Below, piece by piece: positions 11,755 through 23,345 of a stretch of DNA of 64,000 bases; positions within the stretch are counted from its first letter, which is position 1, and each line of letters starts with the position of its first letter. Both the position numbers and the translations under genes were made by a program. Below the pieces are notes generated by a model. The model searched no databases. It was not told the origin of the DNA and worked only from the letters and a program-made list of their open reading frames with translations. The stretch spans positions 55,807,960-55,871,959 of the forward strand of contig NC_065920.1 in assembly GCF_024586455.1 (NCBI RefSeq), given 5' to 3'. This stretch comes from Bactrocera neohumeralis (lineage: Eukaryota; Arthropoda; Insecta; Diptera; Tephritidae).

Positions 11755-14031
11755 TAATCTTCTTCAAATAATAAACACCGCTTCAACGATTTTTAACAAA
11801 TTGCCGAGAGTTTAACAGCGCGTCAGACGTTTCTTCTTTTCGCTACGTGGCGCCAATTGGATATTTCAAGCGTAGCCAGGTCCTTCTCCACCTGGTCCTT
11901 CCAACGGAGTGGAGGTCTTCCTCTTCCTCTGCATCCCCCGGCGGATACTGCGTCGAATACTTTCAGAGCTAGAGTGTTTTCGTCCATCCGGACAACATGA
12001 CCTAGCCAGCGTAGCCACTGCCTTTTAATTCGTTGAACTATGTCAATGTCGCAATATATCTCATACAGCTCATCGTTCCATCGAATGCGATATTCGCCGT
12101 GACCAACCGCCAAGGACCATAAATCTTCCGCAGAACTTTTCTTTCGAAAACTCGCAACGTCGACTCATCACTTGTCGTCATCTTCCAGGCCTCTGCACCA
12201 TATAGCAGGACGGGTATTATAGAGTTTCATTTTTGTTCGTCGAGAGAGGACTTTGCTTCTCAATTGCCTACTCAGTCCGAAGTACAACCTGTTGGCAAGA
12301 GTTATTCTGCGTTGGGTTTCTAGGCTGACATTGTTGGTGGTGTTTACGCTGGTTCCAAGATAGACGAAATTATCTACAACTTCAAAGTTATGACTGTCAA
12401 CAGTGACGTGAGAGCCAAGTCGCGAGTGCGATGACTGTTTGTTTGATGACAGGAGATATTTCGTCTTGCCCTCGTTCACTGCCAGACCCATTTGCATTGC
12501 TTCCTTGTTCAGTCTGGAGAAAGCAGAACTAACGGCGCGGGTGTTGAGGCCGATGATATCGATATCATCGGCATACGCCAGCAGCTGTACACTCTTATAA
12601 AAGATTGTATCTGCTCAAATAAGTTTAGCAGCTCGAAATATTTTCTCCAGCAGCAGATTGAAGAAGTCGCACGATAGGGAGTAGCCTTGTCTGAAACCTC
12701 GTTTGGTGACGGAGCTTTTAGTGTTGCTCAACGTCAGTTTCACAGCTGTATTAGTTTTGCGTGGACCGCAAATTCCAGACATCGCGGCATAAAGGCAGCT
12801 CCTTTTCGTGCTGTCGAAAGCAGCTTTGAAATCGACGAAGAGGTGGTGTGTGTCGATTCTCCTTTTACAGGTCAAAAGCCACACTGATAAGGTCCAATCA
12901 GTTTGTTGAAGGTGGGCTTTAATCTTTCACACAATACGCTCGATAGAACGTAATTCGCGATGTTAAGGAGACTTATCCCACGGTAGTTGGCGCAGATTGT
13001 GGGGTCTCTCTTTTTATGGATTTGGGCGTAGCACACTTAAATTCCAATCGTTGAGCACGCTTTCGTCCGACCATATTTTACTAAGAAGCTGGTGCATGCT
13101 CCTTATCAGTTCTTCGCCGCCGTGTTTGAATAGCTCGGCCGGCAATCCATCGGCCCCCACCGCATTGTTGTTCTGCAGGCGGGTAATTGCTATCGAACTT
13201 CTTCATGGTCGGGTAATGGAACGTCTGCTCCATCGTCATCGATTGGGAATTGGTTCGCCTTCTCCTGGTGTTGTGCGTTCACTGCCATTCAGCAGGCTGG
13301 AGTAAGTGTTCCCTCCATAATTTACGTATGCTCTGGGCACCGGTGACTATATCACCATTGGGGGTTCTGCAAGTGTATGCTCCGGTCTTGAAACCTTCTG
13401 TAAGCCGCCGCTTTTTTTCGTACAATTTTCGAGCATTACCCCTGTCGGCCAGCTTATCAAGGTCTTAATACTCACGCATTTCGGCTTCTTTCTTTATCTG
13501 TCTACAAATGCGTCTCGCTTCCCACTTCAACTCTCGGTATCTATCCCATCCCGCACGTGTTGTGGTCGATCGTAACGTTGCGATGTAGGCAGTCTGTTTT
13601 TTTTCCGCTGCGACACGGCACTCCTCGTCGTACCAGCTGTTCTTTTGCACTTTCCGAAAACCAATGGTTTCGGTCCTCGCACCTCGCATTTCTTGGCAGC
13701 TGTACGTAAGGAGTTCGAAATGCCGTCCCACAGTTCCCTTATATCGAGTTGTTGACGAGTGCTCTCAGAGAGCAGGAGTGCAAGCCGAGTAGAAAATTGT
13801 TCAGCTCACTGTTGTGATTGCAGCTTCTCGACGTCGAACCTTCTTGGTGTTTGTTGACGTGCGTTCTTTGCTGCACAGAGGCGGGTGCGAATCTTGGCTG
13901 CAACAAGATAGTGGTCCGAGTCGATGTTAGGACCTTTGAGCGTACGCACGTCTAGAAAACTGGAGACGTGTCTTCCGTCTATCATAACATGATTGATCTG
14001 GTTGGTGGCTTTTCGATCCGGAGACAGCCAG
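11755..14031 (-). mobile_element. RTE-2: 5'-truncated RTE-like element with 3' end
   Basis: Reads, on the minus strand, from within the endonuclease (HQATWLSPDRKATNQI near 14000, SDHYLV near 13915), through the basic linker and RT, to the C-terminal MAVGHGEYRIRWNDELYEIY, WLGHVVRMDENTLALKVFDA and RGRGRPPLRWKDQVEKDLAT segments (about 12110-11850). The 3' UTR ends in a GAAGAAGATT-type tail near 11757, matching RTE-3. The YADD codons are intact at 12564-12575. It carries a deletion of about 60 bp near 12870 relative to RTE-1B, and many frameshifts. The 5' truncation at 14031 is typical of non-LTR retrotransposition. Confidence 0.85.
12168..12884 (-). pseudogene. Reverse transcriptase palm of RTE-2, broken
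   Basis: Shows RIDTHHLFVDFKAAFDSTKR (box A Asp), KRGFRQGYSLSCDFFNLLLE (GFRQGxxLS box), AYADDIDIIG (catalytic YADD), MGLAVNEGKTKYLLSSNKQ and VDNFVYLGTSVNTTNNVSLE in the correct order but in several frames. The RT would copy the element RNA at the nicked target. The first palm box and the YADD box both remain, making this the best preserved RT core in the window, but it is not translatable. Confidence 0.75.
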
Positions 14032-15100
14032 AGTTTTATATCTCAATTTACCTAAATAACCTACGGTAAATACATATATGTATATGTATATGTTTATATT
14101 ACATTTCATCACTCAGACTAATGCCAATAGTATATATACATATGTCACGTCTACGTTAAATTTCTGGTTTCCTCTGCTATTTACCTTACAGATAGAATAC
14201 GTGTATGTAAATATTCTGATGCCATTTCAAAGGGTATGGAAATAAAGCCGACAAAAAATCAAGAGCTTAATGCAATTCTGTGGTCAAGCGACACAAATGC
14301 ACGCAAATAAATTAAAATTACAAAGTTTTGGAAAAATGAATTTTTTCAGTCCTTGTCTGATTTCTTTTTACCGTGTTAAAGGTAAAGTGTTTTGTGTAGC
14401 AGGATATCAAAAGGAAACGTAAAAGACATACATATATACTATATATATACATTTGAGTGTTTTTTTAGCTATTAATTTTTTTCAGTCCCGTCACGAAATT
14501 TCCTTGGAAATACCCTAAAAAAAATTCCCTGAAAATTTCGTCCCTTAATTTTAACATTAAGAACTGGACCAAGGCCTGTAAAAATTTACCATTGAAAATA
14601 CACTACAATCGTGAGTTTTTATCTTTGAATTCCTACAGATCAGAGGTGTTTTATAGCACCGCTTTGACTTTAGATGCATATTTCTCACAATTGTTCACTC
14701 TACAAAAGTACCCAGAGCAAAAAAGTCGTAACTCACACCGGCGAAGTAGTACGAGGCTCCAAACCCGATTTTTCCAAGAATTTCGCATTTTTTTCTTGAT
14801 AGAACAAACTGAATGACTGGAAGATATTAGTGATAACTTCCAGCACCATACACACACATACACAAACATAAAACCAAAATAACATAAACTGGATTCTTAT
14901 AAGCCAAACTAATAAGCAAATGGATTTAATGTAGCTTATTGTAGTGAAGTGGATAGAAATAAGCTTGCATTTGGAAAAACTAGGAAATGCAAATTTTACT
15001 CTGTAAGCTAGAAATAGCTAGAGGAGACGGAGTTAGGTACAGATTCTGTGACTAGACAGTTTGTGAATTGAAAAGTTATGTTAATTATTACATCATTAAA
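14032..15100. other. No recognisable gene; short TA-rich runs
   Basis: Contains imperfect TATATG-type microsatellite runs near 14070-14100 and 14435. No gene or element was identified. Confidence 0.4.
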
Positions 15101-15535
15101 CTAGTATAAAATTGCAGCAAAAAGGGAGTACTAATTCAGACAGTTTTGCACTCAAGATTTCATGGATGTCTTTTGGTTAATTAGATAATTGAATTTAAAA
15201 CTATGAAGAGAAATGTGAAAACTGAACTTCTTTAAATAATATAAGGTTGTCAAATATCTTCCTTCTGCTTTTTTGTTCTTTATTCAATGCTTTATAAAAA
15301 GTGATACATTTGAGGAGAGTGTTTGTATCTATAATATGAAATTTCGTTCGATGTTATCTGTTTCAATGCCCAGCCACAAAAACTTGATGTTACCCCCAAA
15401 ATGGCTAGGGCCCCCCAACAATTATATTTGCGAAGAACTTGAAGCCACTTTTCAAAACCTCTTTTGAATTCAATATACATCATTTACAGGGGCGTTAGAT
15501 TCCATGAAAGGCACAGAAAGCATGTGTTAATTATT
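15101..15535 (-). mobile_element. marD-a: mariner 3' part (tandem partner)
   Basis: The first 207 bp (15101-15307) match 15651-15857 almost base for base. The similarity then continues through the region reading FKRGFEKWLQVL...F to the GGGGCGTTAGAxxCCATGAA segment. By comparison with marD-b this is the 3' UTR and C-terminal end of a mariner transposase on the minus strand, with the catalytic domain lost. Confidence 0.6.
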
Positions 15536-15650
15536 TGTTGCTTTAGGAATTAAATGAAAGCATATGTTTGCTACTAATGAATTCGAAAACATAATTATTT
15601 ATTCCTGTTTTATAATGATTAAAACCATGTAAGTCTAACGGATTTGCTTA

Positions 15651-16352
15651 ACTAGTATAAAATTGTAGCAAGAAGGGAATACTAACTCAGACAGTTTTGC
15701 AATCAAGATTTCATGGATGTCTTTTGGTTAATTAGATAATTGAATTTAAAACTATGAAGAGAAATGTGAAAACAGAACTTCTTTAAATAATAAAAGGTTG
15801 TCAAATATCTTCCTTCCGCTTTTTTGTTCTTTATTCAATGCTTTATAAAAAGTATTACAGTGATCGGATTTAGTTCAAATATTCGCCGTTTTGTTCGATA
15901 ATCTGTTTCTATCTAGACGGCAACTTCATATACCCCCTCGTAGAAGCCCCCTTCCTTATTTGCGAAGAACTCGACCAGCCACTTTTCCAAAGCCTCTTTT
16001 GAATTCAACTTTACATAAATAGGGGCGTTCGCCATGAACAGGCACAGATGGTAATCACCAATTGTTCGCAGCAGATGGTAGAATTAAGCGGCTGGCCATA
16101 TGGGGGCAGCTCATAGTGGACGATTCCCTTCCAATCCCACCAAACACACAGCAAAACCTTCCTGGCCGTCAATCCCGGCTTGGCCACTGTTTGGGACGAT
16201 TCACAGACCTTCGAACAGGACCGTTTTCGCTTGATATTGTCGTATGTGATCCAGTTTTCGTCGCCAGTTAAAATCCTTTTCAAAAATGGGTCGAGTTCGT
16301 TCCGTTTCAGTAGCATATCGCCGGCGTTGATTCGGTCCAGAAGGTTGTGCGG
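15651..16352 (-). mobile_element. marD-b: internally deleted mariner-like element
   Basis: The minus-strand frame (16316-16011) reads MLLKRNELDPFLKRILTGDE, then NWITYDN, KPGLTARKVLLCVWWDWKG and IVHYELPPYGQPLNS. TGDENWITYDN carries the first catalytic Asp of mariner transposases, and VLLCVWWDWKGIVHYELLP is the conserved strand after it. The frame then jumps to the C-terminal tail (EALEKWLVEFFANKEGGFYE-like), skipping the segments with the second and third Asp. The family resembles transposase domains called SETMAR in databases. It is non-autonomous. Confidence 0.78.
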
Positions 16353-16573
16353 TAACTGTAGGCCTAACCTTCAGTATATTATGTAGTTCACAGTTTTCAA
16401 TATAATATTACATTTGAAGAAACAGTTTTAATAACTAATATAAATAATAATATATCTTTTACTGAAAACAAACTTCACTCTTTAAAATCCAAATAGTATG
16501 ATTTTATTTAGCCGATTAATATGGTCAAGAGAAAAAAATTGTATATGGATCAATATTAGCTTAATATAACTTT

Positions 16574-17012
16574 GGCTCAATATAACTTGAACAAGGTATA
16601 TTAGGTTTAGTCACAAATGTATATACTTATATAACTTGTAATCGCGCTTATTTTTTTAGTCATGTACATCCATATGCCCGTCCGTGTATACCGTACCGTC
16701 GATATCGGACAATTATAGCATATAGCTGCCGAACAACTGATCGATTAAACAAAAGTATTTGTATGAAAAATATTTTATATGACATGTTATCTTCACAAAA
16801 TTTGACATAAATTATTACCCAGTGGTTCGTTACAATCTTCGTAGAAATAATTCCTATCGGACCACTATAGAATATAGCTCTCATACAAACTGATGGCTCA
16901 CTATCCGAATAAAAATATTTTTATACTCCGTTAAACGATAAAATATGTACATATGTATCTGAAAATGATATTATAGTTTCGGTGCATCCAACGTAAACGT
17001 TTTTTTTTTGTT
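16574..17012 (+). repeat. RS1, near full length
   Basis: Runs from the RS1 start (AAGGTATATTAGGTTTAGTC) through GTCGATATCGGAC, TATAGCATATAGCTGCCGAA and a second core unit (TCGGACCACTATAGAATATA) to the RS1 end (ATAGTTTCGGTGCATCCAAC then GTAAACG). It shows two core units. It does not encode a protein. Confidence 0.7.
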
Positions 17013-17264
17013 TGAATATTTGTTTTTGAATATTTTAAATAAATGTATATGGAAAAAATTTGTGATACTTTGAAATGAAATAATTTTGATATAGCTTTTC
17101 GCTGTAGTCAAATAATTATGCATTAAGGAATGAAATATGTTTCCCTATTGAACTAATTTTATTTTTATGAGAAGGAATGCAAAGTCTTAAGCTTTCATTT
17201 TAAACAAACTAAATACTTTTTCTTTTAATTATATTTTACCCTTATAAATTTATTTAATAAAGAT

Positions 17265-17405
17265 TTGTATCTTCGTACTCTATTTCTCTATCTCCTTTTG
17301 TCTCTCCTCTATTTTGATTACAAACATTCCGCAAACAACGACACCAGCAACAATGGCACTGACAGTAGCTCTAAATGCCGTGACAGTGGTGGCTATATAA
17401 TAATG
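17265..17405 (+). other. Small exon-like frame, unassigned
   Basis: From ATG 17265 the frame reads MYLRTLFLYLLLSLLYFDY and then a polar stretch rich in Asn, Thr and Ser ending CRDSGG, after which the MITE at 17406 begins. A hydrophobic leader followed by a polar segment could be a signal peptide, but the length is small, no homolog is recognised and the frame ends inside the MITE. It could be chance. Confidence 0.2.
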
Positions 17406-17760
17406 GGTTGTCAAAAAAGTCTTGCGGGATTTTTATTGAATTTTTTTTTTTTTTTTTTGAAATTGAAATGAATTTTTGATGATTCATGCCCAGCTCTTGA
17501 CCGATGCTACGGCTGCTACTATGCCGGTCTCTTTATTGGCGGCTTGAGATGCATTTTTGCCTTTATCGTAGTAGTACTGTAAAATATGCCGTATTTTCTC
17601 TTTCTTTTGCTCAATGTTTGCGGCGTTATAACTCACGAACGACTTAAAAGAAACGACAATCAATCAAACACGTGTTAGCGCGTGAAATGAGCTTTCCAAA
17701 AAGGAACTACGTGCTTTCAGCGCCAACTAGCGAAAATACCGCAAGACTTTTTTGACAACC
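17406..17760 (-). mobile_element. 355-bp MITE-like mariner derivative with inverted ends
   Basis: The two ends are inverted repeats, perfect over 22 bp: left starts GGTTGTCAAAAAAGTCTTGC at 17406, and the complement of the right end at 17760 is identical, with one mismatch in the next six bases. Inside, the minus strand retains a transposase N-terminus (IRHILQYYYDKGKNASQAAN), typical of SETMAR-like mariner HTH regions, and then a chance tail. This is a deletion derivative rather than an unrelated MITE. Target duplication is not clear. Confidence 0.85.
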
Positions 17761-18786
17761 GATTATATATAAATGCAGTAGACCCACAAAAACTCCTTGC
17801 AACAAGGCTCGTACTCGTAGATAACTTGCATGTGCGCAATTGAATTCGGCATCGGTATACCGAAACAGTTATAAAGTTAAAGTCTTTATGCTGCACTCAT
17901 CCTTTCACTCTGACTTCCCTTAACTTACCTGAGGAATCCGCCCATCAATTTAATGCATCCACCTGCCTTTTTTATTATTCCGCTGCGATGCTACCTTTGC
18001 TTCTGAAGTTTTGAATTCAACATTGTTATTGTTTTTATTTTAAACATATTTTTCTTTCTTTAGTTTCAATGTTTTTTCACACGATTTGCATTCAACAGCA
18101 GCGTCACACTTTCCACTATGGCAATATGACAAACGATAAAGCCTGTTGAGATGTCAGTACTTACTCTCCAGTGTCGGGTGACTGCTCTCTTTTTTTTATG
18201 CCACACTCAACGCTATTAATCCGCCAGCAAAAGATGTCAGTTAAAACTGTGCCAGCCAATATCGATTAAACCTCAAAGAGGAAGGCAAAAGCATACAAGA
18301 AATGCATGCGGGTAATTCCGGGCGATGCCTTAACAATCAGAGAGCCAGACAGACCGAAAAGCAGTAACGTTAAATAGATCACACTCGTAAGTGTGAATTA
18401 TAGATTTCCATTGCAGAAGCTATAAGCTGGCGTATACCAACTCGCTCCGATTGCGATAGCCTAAGTGAATGGGTGTGTAGTATTTTACAGGGAGTTTCCT
18501 ATTTGCAATTGCCTTTCTGGCACATATTATTGCCTAGATGCTGAGGAAGTATTGGCTGTTAGCTGGTTAAGTAGTAAAGTTTCTGCAGGATCCTACTGTC
18601 AATGCAAGCTGGCGTATAAGTATGCAAGGCGTCAATATTCTAATGTTAAAGGAATTTTTCCATTGAATTGTGAAAAAGGAAAACTCTGCCAGGAAGACAC
18701 ATGCATTTTGCATCTTCCATTGCTTTTCTGCATCTCTTCTCTCTTCCCTTTGTTTTATCCTCACATTTTACCATAGCATGCATGCT
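17761..18786. other. No recognisable gene
   Basis: Contains a plus-strand Cys-containing frame at 18465-18776 (MNGCVVFYREFPICNCLSGT at its start) that I cannot assign; it has no domain pattern and I regard it as chance. Nothing else was identified. Confidence 0.35.
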
Positions 18787-19600
18787 TTTATCCAAAGTAA
18801 ACAGGACTTAAAAAAACAGAACAAATGGTTTTTTCGGCAAAATCAATTTATTTTATTCAAAATAGTCTTCTTCTGCTTCAAGCATGTCGAACGCGTGGAT
18901 TTTTGCGGTATGACCGCCTATCCAAGCTTTTTGTATGGCTTCCACGCATGCTTTCCTTTCTTGGGCGAATGCATTTTTCCGAAAGGAGAGAGGTCGCACG
19001 GTGCCATATCAGGTGAATACGGGGAGTGGTTAATGGTTAAAATGTGATTTTTGGTCAAATAATCGTCCTTCGAGTGTTGGATTCTGAGCAATTTTTGGTC
19101 TTAAGTCAATTTGTGCGAAACAAACCGTGCACACTCCTTTTGTAAGCCCAAATGTTGGGTCAAAATGTGATAAATCGATGTTTTGGAGATGTTCAATTCC
19201 ATTTCCATGAATTTTTGGCTGATTTTTGATGAATTCACGCACAGTTTCGATGGAATTTCCGGTGATCACGGATTTTGATTGGCCCACATGTTGATCGTCA
19301 TTTATGTCCTCACGACCACTTTGAAAACGTTGAAACCACTCGTGCGCTCTGCAACGGGATAGGCAATCATCGCCATAAACTTGTTTCATCAATTGAAACG
19401 TTTCGGTAAAAGTTTTAGCAATTTTAGAACAAAATTTAATGTTGACTCTTTGTTCGAAGCTCATTTTCGCACCGATAACAGGAACATACTGACACTAAAA
19501 AACGCAATAACTTCGCTTCCAATCCATGAAATATATATGGTACCACTGGGCAATCGATCAAAGATTCTTGTAGATTCTAACGCATCTTGTATGTCCGTAT
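18787..19600 (-). mobile_element. marA-3: internally deleted mariner-like element
   Basis: The left end carries the terminal motif TCCAAAGTAAACAGGACTT (18791-18809). The minus strand starts at ATG 19464 (MSFEQRVNIKFCSKIAKTFT, then ETFQLMKQVYGDDCLSRCRA, HEWFQRFQSGREDINDDQHV) and continues through SVITGNSIETVREFIKNQP. This is the paired HTH DNA-binding region. After HLDLRPKIAQNPT-like residues it jumps to the C-terminal YSPDMAPCD segment at about 19000. The junction CGAAGGACGATTATTTGACC (minus strand, about 19070-19050) is identical to that in marA-4. The catalytic middle is missing. Confidence 0.82.
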
Positions 19601-20055
19601 TTACTTAGGTTTTCATTCAATATGTATAAATACTGCAGCTATGTATGCACATATAAATATGACGAAAGACTCTTGAACCATTTTCCCATATCTCCAGCTT
19701 TGCTCGTCTCAAGTCTTTCTTGAAAATTTCTCAAGTGCTTCATTCATTTGATTTAATCTAGCAAAGTATTTTAAGGCAGTTTGCATGCATTAAATGACTT
19801 CTTTCAGAAAACTTCATGAAATCGTATTTTGAGGAAATACTTACGCTGCAAAACATTAAAGATATAAATTTCTTTTTTAAGTTTTAATGACTATTTTTAT
19901 ATAGTGACATATGTACATTGTGACAAACAAGCACCCGGAAATTGTAACTAAATTCCATGGGTAAAATATAATTCTCTAAGTCAGTAGGACTCTCTTTAGT
20001 TACTATACCAAATATAGTAAGAGCGCAATCTGTCAACCATTTTGTTTAGAGCAGC
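19601..20055. other. No recognisable feature
   Basis: AT-rich non-coding sequence; nothing identified. Confidence 0.4.
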
Positions 20056-20160
20056 TGCTTAAGCTAGTACACCTCAGTAGTGCATTGCGTTTATTAAAAT
20101 GGATAAAAATATAGGAACAAAATAATTGTTTGCCAGTTGTCTTTTAAGAAATTAAGAAAA
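20056..20160 (+). pseudogene. marC-1: mariner 5' end scrap
   Basis: Shares GTACACCTCAGTAGTGCATT, and then ATGGATAAAAATATAG, with marC-2 at 22175-22225. This is a leader plus the first codons (MDKNI) of a transposase. Only the start survives. Confidence 0.5.
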
Positions 20161-20279
20161 CCAACCGCCCAAGACGGATCACTTTTCACTTTGATAATGT
20201 GTGCTCACAAGCATAGACTTTAACAATTGTATTTTCAATCGGAGTGCAGCACACCTCGATAATCGAAGAGAACTTTCAA

Positions 20280-20660
20280 CATAACCTTGATTTTTGTCTT
20301 GCTTTAACGTGGTTCTTTCGGCCACGGCTCATCTTTGCCACGGTATTTGGCTGATTATTCGTATGTTTCCAGGTCGTAAGCATACAGCCGAAGACTCATC
20401 GCCAGTAATAATACGTATCATGACATCCAGGTAGTCGGAAAGCATTGTTTCACAGACGATAATGAAGTGCTGTGTTTCGAAAAAAACTACTGTCTGTTAA
20501 TCGTCTCAGCACAAACTCTTTTTTCTTATTGACTTGTTGATCATCAGTCATCATCCGCACACAAAATTTAATGGAACTTCTTTGCTGAATAATTTCACTC
20601 ATCGCAAAAATCACCGGATGCACTTTTTGTGTTTCAGATAGACATGCGTATACCAAACAC
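20280..20660 (-). pseudogene. marB-1: mariner transposase fragment
   Basis: The minus frame starts MSEIIQQRSSIKFCVR near 20600 and then, after damage, reads LTDDQQVNKKKEFVLR-like residues, DYLDVMIRIITGDES and, in a shifted frame, YDLETYEQSAKYRGK and DEPWPKEPR. ITGDES contains the first catalytic Asp. The later catalytic segments are absent. marB-2 (26640) retains the opposite end of the same lineage. Confidence 0.65.
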
Positions 20661-21701
20661 TAATGATTGTTTTGAAGAAAAATTTAAGATGTCACTGACA
20701 GTCATACCAACTTAGAAATTTGTGACTATAGTAGTAAATGAAAATAATAATGAACTCATTTTTGCTTGTTTATCCTTTGACTAATAAATTATTTACTTCT
20801 TTTTGCTTTATCTTGCAAACCCGAAATGGCGATCAATGTACGCTGCGACATGAAGCCGGTCAGCTGCTGGTTTCACCTTCAGTGGATTTTCAAGCATCTT
20901 CTCTTCCAAGCATAATTCGCATCTCTCTGCAGGTTGCTGGGCGAAACTCCTTCAAGGATTATACAAGTTGTTTAGGTGACCCGAACGTCTGCAAACATTA
21001 ACTCATTACTTAATATAGAGCAGAAACAGAAATATTCCGCATTTAAGTTGCAGGATCTAAAATTTTGACAACTTCAGCTAATGTATTTCTGGAAGTGTAT
21101 GAGAAGATAAACTAGAGGTGACTTTGAAAATATAAAGTATAAGTAGTGGTAACAAAACAAGAGAAAATGTGTGGTGCATTTATAATACAACGTGGTGAAA
21201 CATTTCGTTCCCATTCAGTGGCCAACATATGACTTGAAGATACAGCTATCATATTGCGCTGAGTTCGGCCAAATGCCGTCACATATAAAATAAACGTAAA
21301 AGAGTTGAAAACCTGTACCACAGTTTGAAACGGCGAATTTTAAAAGGAACTCAAATAGACAGCAAGGATGTAAAAAATTTTTAGTAAGTCCTTAGAAAGT
21401 AAACAAATGTGCATTTTTGTATGAATCGTTGGGCGAAAGAAGGAAAATGTTTGAGAATACTAAAAAACTTATTTAGTCAAGCTAAACTCTCATATGGTGT
21501 TTCGCCGACGTGAATTCGTATAATAGAAAAGTAATTTTGTCGGTTGGTCAACCACCAGGCGATAAATTCATACCGAAAATAATGATATTTGAACAAGCGA
21601 AACTTGGGCGCTCTTCAACTGTTTTCATCGAGTAATCCTCGGCGTCTTTTTTAAGAAGTAAATGCGACAACGAATTTCATTTTTGCAAAAAAAAATTTAA
21701 G
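20661..21701. other. No recognisable gene
   Basis: A plus frame at 20738-21001 has 87 residues with a hydrophobic start but no domain I recognise. No splice pattern supports it. The remainder is AT-rich without motifs. Confidence 0.35.
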
Positions 21702-22168
21702 GAAACTGTCATGGTCACAAAAATAAAAGTATTCAATAATTGCTTTAAACTTTTCATTCATTACTACTCATTTATAGTTATCGTCCCTACCAGAATTGTT
21801 TATTTTCGAAAATATTTTCATATTTTTTTAGACGATTTTTAACGAAAAAAAACAAGATTTTCGTGACTTGTTTTTGAAGTTCGAAATTTTTTTTTTAATG
21901 AAATTGATTACATTTGGTAGGGACGATAGCCGCAGAACTACTGAAAACATGAACAGCCGCTATCACCATGACTGGTGAACTACTTTTTTTTGTTGCGGAC
22001 TACTTTGATTTAAAAAAAAATATTAAAAATGTAAAAAACGAAGAAAAATATTTTTTTGGTACATTTGGAAATACAAATAAAAATATTTTTAAAAAATTAA
22101 TTTTGTTGTCGCATAAAAAAAATTTTCCTAAAAAGTGGTAAAATGTATGCGTTCACATGAGAGTACCC
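21702..22168 (+). repeat. M1 repeat, copy 2 (MITE-like)
   Basis: Matches 8512-8989 along its length, including the paired internal segments ATCGTCCCTACCAGAA (about 21780) and TTTGGTAGGGACGATAGCCG (about 21914), the ACTACTTTGATTTAAAAAAA run and the end GTATGCGTTCACATGA. It has small indels relative to copy 1. Confidence 0.65.
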
Positions 22169-22172
22169 CTCA

Positions 22173-22420
22173 AGTCGGTACACCTCAGTAGTCCATTCCG
22201 ATGTTTACAATGGATAAAAATATCATAGAAAAATTTGTCTCAAATTTTGTATTTCTAACAAAATTTAGTATGTGGAATCGTAGCGTTGGAAAAGGCTTAT
22301 GGTAATTCAGTTTAATCAAAAACACAATCATGCGGGTTGTACAAAACCTTCAAAGACGGTCGAGAGATCGCTGAAAACATGTTCTGAACGACCTTCGACC
22401 TTTTAAATTGATAAAAGTAT
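22173..22420 (+). pseudogene. marC-2: mariner N-terminal fragment
   Basis: Starts with the same leader as marC-1 (GGTACACCTCAGTAGTCCAT), then MDKNI, and after frame changes residues such as KTFKDGREIAENM, which fit the second half of the transposase HTH region (YKTFKDGREIVED). It lies immediately next to the end of M1. Confidence 0.6.
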
Positions 22421-22620
22421 TAAAAAAGTGAATGATTTTTTTTTGTTACTACAAACATGTTTGATATCACTAAAACTAGTTTCAAAAACTAATGAGCAGT
22501 TGATTTGAATAACTTAAAACCAAATAACATAGAAATTAATAGTAATATTCATACATGTATTGTAGGTATATAAATAATTCCTTTCATTTTTAGCCTCCAA
22601 CTAAACTAAGTAATTTTTTT

Positions 22621-23345
22621 TCGACATAATCGACTAGAGAGGCTAAGAGAATATTTCCCGCCTAATCGTTCACTTGTGCATTGAGACTTTTGTAGTGGGC
22701 ATCTACCTGACTCCTAATTTCTTCGGTGACTGTATTAATCCTTAGGTCTCGATGGATATAAGCATTTCTGCATTACCAAGGAGCATTTACAATGCCTCTT
22801 AACACTTCATTTTAAAAACGTTGTATTAATACTGCTATCCTTGGCACATTGCCACAGATGCGCACTATATGACCATACCGGCTTGATTATTTGTTTATAA
22901 AGAAATAATTTCCTATGTATGGACAAGTTTAACCTTCGCCTAATTTATCATTTTAGTTTTCACAATTGCAGATTAAGTTCAATCCTTTTTATTTTAATAC
23001 GCTGCTTCCAACGTAATATAGCATCGAGCGTTATGCCAAGATACAAGTATTTGGTTGTATTTGCATATGGTATGAAGACATCTGCAATATTTATAGGTTG
23101 ATAAGTGATTATGAATTATTTGTAAAATTTACATGAACCGATTTGCCACCGTTTAGTTTTATTCTCAATTTTTTAGTCCAACTTACTACAGATTTGCATT
23201 TTTCAGGTTTAGCGCAGCTCTTTCTGCTGTTTTTTCGACGCATAATATTGCGGTGTCATCAGCAAGTCATACTGTTTATTGCTAACGGTAAGTCTCTTGT
23301 ATACAGAATATATATAAAAGTGGACCTAAGATACTTCTCTGAGGA
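22621..23345 (-). pseudogene. Jockey-type reverse transcriptase C-terminal remnant
   Basis: The minus strand, in several frames, shows a GSxLGPLLY-like RT segment near 23330, a damaged AxTADDTAV-type region (VxxMTPQYYA) near 23260, WxKKLRIKLNGGKSVHVNFT near 23180-23120, and then the highly typical TTKYLYLGITLDAILRWKQR (about 23040), LNLSIHRKLFLYKQIIKPVW (about 22920) and SYSAHLWQCAKDS. These are the RT thumb and downstream segments of Jockey/CR1-related elements. The family is distinct from the RTE copies. Confidence 0.75.

Noticed and set aside
16011..16316. Host histone methyltransferase SETMAR
   Set aside because: Only the mariner transposase half is present; no SET domain. The name comes from a primate fusion gene.
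18465..18776. Small Cys-rich secreted protein
   Set aside because: A single frame of 103 codons without conserved spacing, domain or second exon; probably chance.
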